Below the pieces are notes generated by a model that did not search any database, had not been told where the DNA came from, and worked only from the letters and a program-made list of their open reading frames with translations. From the NCBI GenBank assembly GCA_040751955.1, contig JBFMFY010000005.1, positions 1-64,000 of the forward strand: DNA of 64,000 nt. The letters run 5' to 3'. Position 1 is the first letter of the stretch. Each line of letters begins with the position of its first letter. Both the position numbers and the translations under genes were made by a program. Below, in pieces: positions 9,707 through 16,955 of this stretch. The DNA comes from SpSt-333 sp040751955 (GTDB lineage Bacteria > Bacteroidota > Ignavibacteria > UBA10030 > UBA8401).

Positions 9707-10306
9707 TTACTTTTTGCTCAGCACTTTCAACACACTCAACTGCTCATTCGTCAGCGTTTCAAAATCCGCTGATTGATTTTCCTGCATTAATTCCAATTCA
9801 AAGAATCCCTTCCCGTTTTTATAGACGATCACGCGCCGCAGCAATCCCTTTTCCTCATACACGTATGAGCAGGTTGTCCGGTTGAGCCTTTCGGGAATCC
9901 GGGTCACTCTGCGTTCGCCGGCAAACTCTCCCACTTTTAAGTGCAGCGATAAGTTTGCCGCAGTACAGATATCTTCCTGCGCAAGCGCTTTCTTTGTTGA
10001 ATCGTCAGATTGCAATTCCTTAAGCACAAGCGTTGCAGAATAATCCCGATTGACGAACCATTTTTTTATTGCTGGTACTTTAGACTTATCAGTGATATCT
10101 GCCCATCCATCAGGAAGCCGTTCTTGCATAACTTGCTGAACAGGTTTCTGTTTGGAGTACTTTGGAACTGATTTGGTTGAAGAACAAGAGAAAAGGAACA
10201 TTGAAGAAACGACTGCGGCAGTAGGAATAAATACTTTTTTTAAAAAAAAGGCGATGAAGAGACTTTTTTGTGTGGTGCTTTGACGCGTGCCGCTTACGAC
10301 AGTCAT
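9707..10306 (-). CDS. Putative lipoprotein of unknown family
   Basis: About 170-200 residues. A hydrophobic run ends in a lipobox (FLFSC) and a Ser/Thr-rich start of the mature chain, so an outer-membrane or periplasmic lipoprotein is likely. The mature part has a weak beta-rich pattern and no domain I recognise. The start is uncertain: the first in-frame ATG (10306) puts the lipobox Cys at residue 41, too far for a normal lipoprotein signal, and lies inside a dispersed repeat (10301-10382). No ATG, GTG or TTG is found between it and the hydrophobic run. The longer frame to 10540 is not credible because it runs antisense through the next gene's 3' end. Confidence 0.6.
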   Translation of the reverse strand: MTVVSGTRQSTTQKSLFIAFFLKKVFIPTAAVVSSMFLFSCSSTKSVPKYSKQKPVQQVMQERLPDGWADITDKSKVPAIKKWFVNRDYSATLVLKELQSDDSTKKALAQEDICTAANLSLHLKVGEFAGERRVTRIPERLNRTTCSYVYEEKGLLRRVIVYKNGKGFFELELMQENQSADFETLTNEQLSVLKVLSKK

Positions 10307-10382
10307 CCTGAGCAAGCGAGCGACTTTTGCGAGCGCGTCGAAGGATGAACCATTGTCACGGCGGCACTTGCTCAGCATGACT
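10301..10382. repeat. Dispersed inverted-repeat element (GTCATCCTGAG type)
   Basis: An 82-base element bounded by 16-base inverted repeats with one mismatch (AGTCATCCTGAGCAAG at 10301-10316 and its near complement at 10367-10382). The GTCATYC termini resemble those of the element inside 51957-52247. It has no coding capacity and looks like a MITE-like or foldback repeat that landed at the 5' end of the lipoprotein gene. Confidence 0.6.
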
Positions 10383-10400
10383 ATTGCTTTTTGGTGTGTA

Positions 10401-11459
10401 TCACTCCGTTCCCCGGAAATATTGCGGCTCTTCAAGCGTGAGCCGCAGAGAGATGCGGTGTGTGTTCCCCAATTGATCGGCGGCATCGAACTTTGCAAAT
10501 GAGTAGTCGATGTCAAGTTTGCGGAGGTGGATTCCCGCACCGATCGTCAAGTTTCCGACATCGTTGTATCCCGCGCGGAGAGCGAAAAGATTGTTGTAGT
10601 CGAATTCGAGTCCAACTTGCGGATCAATACTGATCGGACCGACATTTGCGACAGCGGAGAAGCGGCGATTTTCAAACCGAACATCCGCGCCAACTGCCGG
10701 TGTCAAGCGACCGTTGAAAACTTCAAAATAATATGCGGCACCGAGTTTCAACGTCGGCGAGATCAATTCGTTCGTGCCGGTATTCCATGCAACAAGCGTT
10801 GTGGTTGCATCCTGCAGGTTCGCGCCGAGCGAAAGTTTTTCGAAAGGAAGATACAGCACACCGAGGTCGAATCCGATCCCGGTTCCGTTGAACTCGCCAA
10901 TGTTGCGGCGTATCAGTTTTACATTCGCGCCCCAGTATAAATTCTCAGAGTACTGCTGTGCGTACGTTCCGTACACCACCCAGTCACTGGCGTTAAAAAA
11001 AGTGATGGCATTGTAATCGGGACGCAGACCTGCGCCGTCGTCAAACAATCCGTTCCCGTTACTGTCTGCCCATGCTTTGCGCGTGTCAGGAATGCCATCC
11101 ACTCCTAATCGAATGACGCTGATGGCGAATGATGCCGCTTTGTATTCTGTCTCGCCTGTTTCGGATGTGACGGAATTCGTTCCGTATGGAAATGCAAACG
11201 CGGCGTAATCATAATTGATGAGATTGCCGAACCGCTCATCGTGTGATGCCGCAATTTGGGGGTAGTCGATGCGCGCAATGCCGGCAGGATTCCAATAACT
11301 CGCCGTCACGTCATTGGCAAGCGCAGCATACGCACTGCCGAGACCCAGCGCCCGACCGCCGACGCCGATGTACATGAACTCTCCGCCGTACTTCGCAAAA
11401 TCTTGTGCGGATATTAGAACCGGTATTGCGGTGAGGAATATTACAAATATTCTTTTCAT
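10401..11459 (-). CDS. PorV/PorQ-like outer-membrane protein
   Basis: 352 residues from the ATG at 11459, which gives a clean signal peptide (MKRIFVIFLTAIPVLISA). The longer open frame to 11696 has no export signal and is not supported. The family hallmark follows the signal: GGEFMYIGVGGRALGLGSAY, then ASYWNPAGIA, as in UPF0164/PorV proteins. These form FadL-like 14-strand barrels, and PorV shuttles T9SS cargo to the attachment complex. A T9SS sorting domain is encoded at 27 kb. Whether this is PorV itself or one of its several paralogues cannot be told from the sequence alone. Confidence 0.85.
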   Translation of the reverse strand: MKRIFVIFLTAIPVLISAQDFAKYGGEFMYIGVGGRALGLGSAYAALANDVTASYWNPAGIARIDYPQIAASHDERFGNLINYDYAAFAFPYGTNSVTSETGETEYKAASFAISVIRLGVDGIPDTRKAWADSNGNGLFDDGAGLRPDYNAITFFNASDWVVYGTYAQQYSENLYWGANVKLIRRNIGEFNGTGIGFDLGVLYLPFEKLSLGANLQDATTTLVAWNTGTNELISPTLKLGAAYYFEVFNGRLTPAVGADVRFENRRFSAVANVGPISIDPQVGLEFDYNNLFALRAGYNDVGNLTIGAGIHLRKLDIDYSFAKFDAADQLGNTHRISLRLTLEEPQYFRGTE

Positions 11460-11673
11460 ACAGCCTCGTAAACGAAAAAGCCGAATCCCCTCTAACGTTC
11501 GAGTGATATTCGGCTGATTATTGTTAGAGAAAAAAGTGATACTGCGTGACCATTCTAAAAACACTCTAACAATTATTCTCTGTTTTTTCTCCTTTGTTCT
11601 TTGGCAAGATACAGATATTTCAAATAAAGTCAAACGGAGAAATTGTGTACGGTGCCGCTGTCGCCAACGTTGG
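11460..11673. other. Intergenic region with two inverted repeats
   Basis: 214 bases between two minus-strand outer-membrane genes. Two inverted repeats are visible: AGCCGAAT at 11479-11486 with its complement at 11508-11515, and ATTGTTAGAG at 11520-11529 with its complement at 11564-11573. The CTCTAAC word also occurs at 11490. They may serve as terminator or operator for the PorV-like gene. No gene is seen. Confidence 0.4.
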
Positions 11674-12537
11674 TTACAACACCACAAACACGCCAATAGA
11701 CAATGTAATTGCCCTTGTCAATCCATCTACATTTACGTTCCGTTTCAGGAATGGAAACGCCACTCCCGCCTCTACCGAATAGATATCTGAGAGCATATAA
11801 TTTCCTTCTGCCTGGAAATTCAATTGTGATGGCGCACTGTCGGCAATCTCGACGAATTCGGGTCCGGGTGGATACGCGGGATTTGCAACGCTTGAATTAC
11901 CTAATCGCTGAATAAAGAGCAGCGATGGATGAAGTGTAAATTGATTGAAAGAATGAGAGTATCCCACACGCAACAGCAAGTCGTCGCCTCTCTGCAATCG
12001 TGTCACTGTATTTGAACTTCTCCCTCCTGCAATTTGATATCCAATCGTTCCATTCCATTGATTATACGATGCAGTTGCTCCGAGCAGAATATCATTCGAT
12101 CCAAGCCCGCTTTGATACAATTGAGGCAATGCGGGATCATCGTTCGCATCACCAGTAGCAAACTTGCCGCCAATTTGAAGTGTCAACGAAAGATCGTCGT
12201 TCTTTGCCACTTCTTGATTCCACACAACAATTGCATCTCCGGCTCCGCTTACGCTTCCCAACGGACCGGATTGTGTGTTGAACGGAAGCAGAAGCGATAC
12301 TTCGGCGCCGGTGAAGATGGAAAATCTTCCGTCAACCCGCGCTGTGTGGTACGTAACATCATCCGCTTTGCTGCTGCGTCCGAAAATATAATTCACACCA
12401 ATGCGATGCTTCGGCGATGATTCCTCTTGCATGCGTTGATGATCGCGCAGAGAACAAATTCCTGCATCCGAGCATTGCGAAAAAAGATCGTAGGCAATGA
12501 GAAGGAGCAGTGCGATGACAATGAAGATTTTTTTCAT
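11674..12537 (-). CDS. Secreted, probably outer-membrane barrel protein of unknown function
   Basis: 287 residues from the ATG at 12537, chosen because it begins a good signal peptide (MKKIFIVIALLLLIAYDLFS); the ATG at 12558 only adds seven residues. A short Cys-bearing segment (CSDAGICSL) opens the mature chain. The rest is alternating beta strands (RIGVNYIFG, VSLLLPFNT, LSLTLQIGGKFATGD, TIGYQIAGG) ending in a hydrophobic strand, like transporter-type or MetA-pathway phenol-degradation barrels. It lies upstream of the PorV-like gene on the same strand. Confidence 0.72.
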   Translation of the reverse strand: MKKIFIVIALLLLIAYDLFSQCSDAGICSLRDHQRMQEESSPKHRIGVNYIFGRSSKADDVTYHTARVDGRFSIFTGAEVSLLLPFNTQSGPLGSVSGAGDAIVVWNQEVAKNDDLSLTLQIGGKFATGDANDDPALPQLYQSGLGSNDILLGATASYNQWNGTIGYQIAGGRSSNTVTRLQRGDDLLLRVGYSHSFNQFTLHPSLLFIQRLGNSSVANPAYPPGPEFVEIADSAPSQLNFQAEGNYMLSDIYSVEAGVAFPFLKRNVNVDGLTRAITLSIGVFVVL

Positions 12538-13029
12538 GCTTAATCCGTGGTTTTTCATTTCCCCTCTGCGGCGTTGACTGCGGCGGCGGAGAGAGGGGTG
12601 TCGAGCGTAGCGAGACGGGGTGTGCTCTTTTCGGCATTCTTACACACCCCTTGCGCCAAAGGCGCATCCGCCTCCGGCGGAAAATCCCATCTCGCTTTCA
12701 CACGTCCCTGCACGCAGAGGGAACTTTCATAACTTAAAATGCAACAAACCACAGACGGAATCATCACGAAAGTTTCACAAATGCAGGTATGCGAGGTTAA
12801 AGTGAAACAAGAGATTGGTGTAATGTATTGATGGCGGATTTTGGAATTGATGTTGAATCGCACATGAAGTGGTATGAGGAGATGCGGAGGAATGAGCGAC
12901 ATTGATTTTTTAACATCCCCTCTTCCCGATGTCATACATCGGGACACCCCCTTAACCTTCACACATTCTCCGCACAAGGGGGACTAAAACTCTCTTCGTG
13001 ACTTTGTGCTTTTGTGGTAGTTTTTTGCA
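12538..13029. other. Gene-free region built of dispersed repeats
   Basis: About 490 bases without a credible gene. A GC-rich block at 12559-12722 is bounded by near-complementary ends (TCCCCTCTGCG and CGCAGAGGGA) and holds short foldbacks such as GCGCCAAAGGCGC and GCCTCCGGCGG. A second foldback (CCCGATGT-CAT-ACATCGGG) lies near 12927-12945. The end next to the 2-oxoglutarate dehydrogenase stop carries a phrase (CTTCGTGACTTTGTGCTTTT) like the one at 55.44 kb. Short open frames here are repeat-derived. Confidence 0.5.
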
Positions 13030-16000
13030 TTACATCAAAGCTTCCTTCAGAATGATCTCCTGCTCATGTTGGTGCCGTTTCAGCGTGCCGGTGGCGGTGC
13101 TTGCCGATGCCGGGCGTCCGCTGAACCGCAAACGCTGTGACGGGAGAATATCTTCACGCACTCTGTCCGCAAGAAAATTCCACGCCCCCATGTTCTTCGG
13201 CTCTTCCTGCAGCCAAACGACATCTGCTGCTTGACTGTATTTATTAAAGATCGTTTTTAATTCCTGCTGCGGATATGGATAGAACTGCTCGAGCCGTACG
13301 AGTGCAACATCGCCGATCTTTGAATCGTGCATCAATTGCAGCGCATCGTAGTACACTTTGCCGGAGCAGAGAACTACCCTTTTTGCGTTCGCTTGCGCGT
13401 GTGCATCATCAATGACAAGTTGGAATTTTCCGTCTGTAAATTCCGCCGGCGTCGAAAGAACAAGCGGATGCCGCAGCAGACTTTTCGGCGTCATCATCAC
13501 CAGCGGACGGCGCTGTGCATCGCGCAACTGGCGGCGCAGGACATGGAAATATTGCGCCGGTGTCGAAAGATTGCACACCTGCATATTATCTTCGGCGCAC
13601 AATTGCAAATAGCGTTCCAGCCGTGCACTGGAATGTTCAGGTCCCTGTCCTTCATACCCGTGCGGCAACAGCAACACGAGATCGCACGGCTGCTGCCATT
13701 TCGCTTCAGATGCGGCAAGAAATTGATCGATGATCACCTGCGCGCCGTTCGCAAAGTCGCCAAACTGCGCTTCCCAGATCACAAGCGACAACGGATCGGA
13801 AACGCTGTATCCGAATTCATATCCGAGGATTGCAAACTCAGAGAGCAGACTGTCGAACACATTGAACTTTCCCTGCCCTTCGCGGATGTGCTGCAGCGGA
13901 ATATATTCAGCGCCAGTATTCGCATCGTACAATTTCGCATGGCGATGGCTGAATGTTCCGCGCCCCACATCTTCGCCGCTGACACGGACTCCGTTCCCTT
14001 CATACACCAGTGTACCGAACGCAAGCGATTCGGCAAATCCCCAGTCGATCTTCGTTTCATGATTGAACGTGCGGCGATGATCAAGCATCTTCACCAATTT
14101 TTGATTGACGGCAAAATCGGGTGGCGTTGTTCCGAGTTTCACGGCAACTTCCTGCAGCGTCTCAAACGGCACGCGGGTCTCTCTGAATGGCTGCATCGCT
14201 TCAATCTGCTCCTGCGTTACCGCAAGTGCGATCTCCGCTTTCATGTGCATCTCGCGCTTGTGCGATGCTTCATGAGCACGTTCAAATCGCTGTTTCGCTT
14301 CTTCCTGCATCTGTTCATATTCTTCGCGCGTGATCTCTTTATCAAGGATCAACCGTTCGCCGTAAATTTCCCGCGTTGATGGATGCGACTTGATCTTCTT
14401 GTAGAGCAACGGCTGCGTGTAACTCGGTTCATCACCTTCGTTGTGTCCGTACTTGCGGTAACAGAACATGTCGATGACCACATCTTTTTTAAATTTATTT
14501 CGGTACGCAACCGCGAGCGATGCAACACGTGCGCATGCCTCGGGATTGTCTCCGTTTACATGGAAGATCGGTGACTGCACCATCTTCGCCACATCGGTAC
14601 AGTATGGCGTTGATCGTGCGTCGTCGGGTGAAGTTGTGAATCCAATCTGATTGTTGATGATGATATGAATTGTTCCGCCTGTCCTATATCCTTTCAATTG
14701 CGAAAGGTTCAACGTCTCGGCAACAATCCCTTGTCCGGCAAACGCGGCATCGCCATGCACAAGGATCGGTATCGCATGGGTACGTTCAAGATCTCCGGCA
14801 CGATCTTGCATTGCACGCACCATTCCTTCAACAACAGGATTCACCGCTTCGAGATGACTCGGATTCGGAGCGACTTCAACGGTGATCTCTTTTCCGTTCA
14901 ATGTCTTGTGGATGCCATGGGCACCGAGATGATACTTCACATCGCCTGAACCTTGAATTGTAGTCGGATCGATGTTTCCTTCAAACTCGGAGAAAATTTT
15001 TGCCAGCGATTTGCCGATGACATTCGCGAGAATGTTCAGTCTGCCGCGATGTGCCATCCCAATCACTGCACGTTCAGCACCGTGATCGGCAAATTCGTCC
15101 AGCACAACATCGACAATGGTGACAAATGATTCAGCACCTTCCAGTGAGAAACGTTTATGTCCGACAAATTTCGTGTGAAGGTACCGTTCGAATCCTTCCG
15201 CATGAATCAACTTTTTCAGCAATTGAACTTTTCGTTCGCGCGGCAGCAGCGGACGATTGCGCGACGGTTCCATTTTCTGGATCAGCCATTTCTTCTGGTC
15301 CGGATCCTGAATATTCATGAACTCAACGCCGATAGAGCCGCAATATGTTGCATACAATGTATCGAGAATCTCGCGCAACGTTGCTTTTGTGTACCCATCC
15401 TTATTCGTGAAAAGGAATTCACGATCAAGATCCCACACGGTGAGTCCGTAGTATGCAGGATCAAGTTCCGGATGATTCTTTGGTTCGTCCACGAGCGGAT
15501 CGAGATGAGCAATGAGATGCCCGCGGACGCGATACGCGTTGATCAGTTGCTGCACACGCGATTGTTTTTCAACAAATTCATCCGTAGCGTTTCCGCCGAC
15601 GGCAACCGCATTGATATCCGACGCCCATTTCACCGGTTCAAACGGAATGTGCAGATCGGCAAACAAATTTTGATAAAATTCTTCTTCCCCAATAAGGAGC
15701 GAGTGAATGTACTGCAGGAATTGCCCCGACTCCGCTCCCTGAATGATGCGATGATCGTACGTGCAGGTAATGTTCATCACTTTGCTGACGCCGAGTGCGG
15801 ACAATGTCTGGGGCGACATCCCCTGATGCGCCGCGTCGTATCCAATAGAACCTGTGGCGATGATAGAACCTTGTCCCGGCATTAACCGCGGCACAGATGA
15901 AACAGTGCCGACCGTTCCGGGATTTGTCAGCGAAATGGATGTCCCCTGGAAATCGCCCGGGTCGAGCGCCGAACGGCGCGCCTTGTCGATAATCGAATCA

Positions 16001-16692
16001 TACGCATCGACAAACTCGGCGAAGTTCATCGCGTTGGCATTTTTGATATTGGGAACCAGGAGCGTCCGCGTCCCATCTTTCCGTGTCGTATCCACGGCGA
16101 TGCCGATGTTGATCTGCAACTTCTCATCTTTGTATGCCTGCCCCTCAACACGCGCAAATGAAGCGTTGATATTCGGATATTTCTTCAGCGCTTTCACGAT
16201 TGCCCAGGCGACAATATGTGTGTACGACACTTTTCCGCGCGACCGTGATGCGAGATATTTATTGAGCAGCGAACGATTCTCGTCCAGCACCTTTACCGGA
16301 ATCACACGAAGCGATGTCGCCGTCGGAAGCGACAGCGACGCTTCCATGTTGTCCACGATCTTTGCTGCAACGCCGCTGATGGCGGAGAGTTGTTTGCGGA
16401 CAGACTCCAGTGATTTCGAAGATGGCACTGATGGTTTCGCTGTTTTTGGCTCAGTGGATCCCGTTTTTATTTCATGTTCACCGTTGGCGGGAGATGACTT
16501 TTTCGGTTCAGATTTTTGGGGAAGAGTGATTGTTCCTGAAGCAACGACTTCGGCAAAAAGCTGCTGCCATGTTTCATTGACAGAGTTGGGGTCTTCGAGA
16601 TATTGCTGCAGTACATCCCACACATAACTTGTGTTAGGACCAAATGATTCGAGCACCTGCTCGAACTTCTCAGATATTCCGTTCTTAGACAT
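13030..16692 (-). CDS. kgd: Multifunctional 2-oxoglutarate dehydrogenase E2-E1 fusion
   Basis: 1220 residues, close to the length of mycobacterial Kgd. Order: the N-terminal E1 helix (YVWDVLQQYLEDPNSVNETW, about 18-40), a Ser/Pro/Lys linker, an E2 succinyltransferase catalytic domain (about 100-340, with DHRIIQGAESGQFLQ), then the thiamine-diphosphate E1 domains (GMAHRGRLNILANV; TPP motif GDAAFAGQG to NNQIGFTT) and the C-terminal transketolase-like part. There is no lipoyl domain, so lipoylated E2 must come from elsewhere, as in actinobacteria. It acts in the TCA cycle in the cytoplasm. Known also as sucA in other bacteria; the fused form is the notable feature. Monocistronic as far as seen. 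Confidence 0.95.
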   Translation of the reverse strand: MSKNGISEKFEQVLESFGPNTSYVWDVLQQYLEDPNSVNETWQQLFAEVVASGTITLPQKSEPKKSSPANGEHEIKTGSTEPKTAKPSVPSSKSLESVRKQLSAISGVAAKIVDNMEASLSLPTATSLRVIPVKVLDENRSLLNKYLASRSRGKVSYTHIVAWAIVKALKKYPNINASFARVEGQAYKDEKLQINIGIAVDTTRKDGTRTLLVPNIKNANAMNFAEFVDAYDSIIDKARRSALDPGDFQGTSISLTNPGTVGTVSSVPRLMPGQGSIIATGSIGYDAAHQGMSPQTLSALGVSKVMNITCTYDHRIIQGAESGQFLQYIHSLLIGEEEFYQNLFADLHIPFEPVKWASDINAVAVGGNATDEFVEKQSRVQQLINAYRVRGHLIAHLDPLVDEPKNHPELDPAYYGLTVWDLDREFLFTNKDGYTKATLREILDTLYATYCGSIGVEFMNIQDPDQKKWLIQKMEPSRNRPLLPRERKVQLLKKLIHAEGFERYLHTKFVGHKRFSLEGAESFVTIVDVVLDEFADHGAERAVIGMAHRGRLNILANVIGKSLAKIFSEFEGNIDPTTIQGSGDVKYHLGAHGIHKTLNGKEITVEVAPNPSHLEAVNPVVEGMVRAMQDRAGDLERTHAIPILVHGDAAFAGQGIVAETLNLSQLKGYRTGGTIHIIINNQIGFTTSPDDARSTPYCTDVAKMVQSPIFHVNGDNPEACARVASLAVAYRNKFKKDVVIDMFCYRKYGHNEGDEPSYTQPLLYKKIKSHPSTREIYGERLILDKEITREEYEQMQEEAKQRFERAHEASHKREMHMKAEIALAVTQEQIEAMQPFRETRVPFETLQEVAVKLGTTPPDFAVNQKLVKMLDHRRTFNHETKIDWGFAESLAFGTLVYEGNGVRVSGEDVGRGTFSHRHAKLYDANTGAEYIPLQHIREGQGKFNVFDSLLSEFAILGYEFGYSVSDPLSLVIWEAQFGDFANGAQVIIDQFLAASEAKWQQPCDLVLLLPHGYEGQGPEHSSARLERYLQLCAEDNMQVCNLSTPAQYFHVLRRQLRDAQRRPLVMMTPKSLLRHPLVLSTPAEFTDGKFQLVIDDAHAQANAKRVVLCSGKVYYDALQLMHDSKIGDVALVRLEQFYPYPQQELKTIFNKYSQAADVVWLQEEPKNMGAWNFLADRVREDILPSQRLRFSGRPASASTATGTLKRHQHEQEIILKEALM

Positions 16693-16814
16693 ACAAAATT
16701 TTCGAAAGCAAAATGAAAACGAATTGGGGATACAATATACGAATTTTTAAAGCGCAGAACAAAAGTTGAATTTCACGCTAATTTTAGTGACTTTCACAAT
16801 CACTAAGTTTGTGA

Positions 16815-16918
16815 AGTCGTTGAAACGACTGTGCAAACAGTGTTCGTTGTACAATAACCCACGACTTAAGTCGTGGGTTATGGAATGAAAACTATAGGGT
16901 AAACCGTTTCAACGGTTT
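16815..16918. repeat. Cluster of three hairpins (family 4)
   Basis: Three foldbacks lie between divergent genes: AGTCGTT-GA-AACGACT at 16815-16830, a perfect 28-base palindrome centred on CCCACGACTTAAGTCGTGGG at 16854-16881, and AAACCGTT-TC-AACGGTTT at 16901-16918. The second and third recur in the same order at 54694-54754. They may be REP-type repeats rather than operators, since the two loci have unrelated neighbours. Confidence 0.6.
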
Positions 16919-16955
16919 CCCAATCAGACAGTGGCAGAAGTAAACAATTTCGGAA

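Noticed and set aside
10307..11696. N-terminal extensions of the lipoprotein (to 10540) and PorV-like protein (to 11696)
   Set aside because: The extensions cover repeat DNA or the neighbour's end, contain no export signal, and in the PorV case a proper signal peptide starts further in.
12538..13029. Small genes in the 12.5-13 kb gap
   Set aside because: Short open frames on both strands are made of repeat sequence with foldbacks, and have no ribosome sites.
13327..16627. Long plus-strand open frames (up to 350 codons) opposite the 2-oxoglutarate dehydrogenase gene
   Set aside because: They lie fully antisense to a clear gene, have no family motifs and no ribosome sites; they are shadows of its codon bias.
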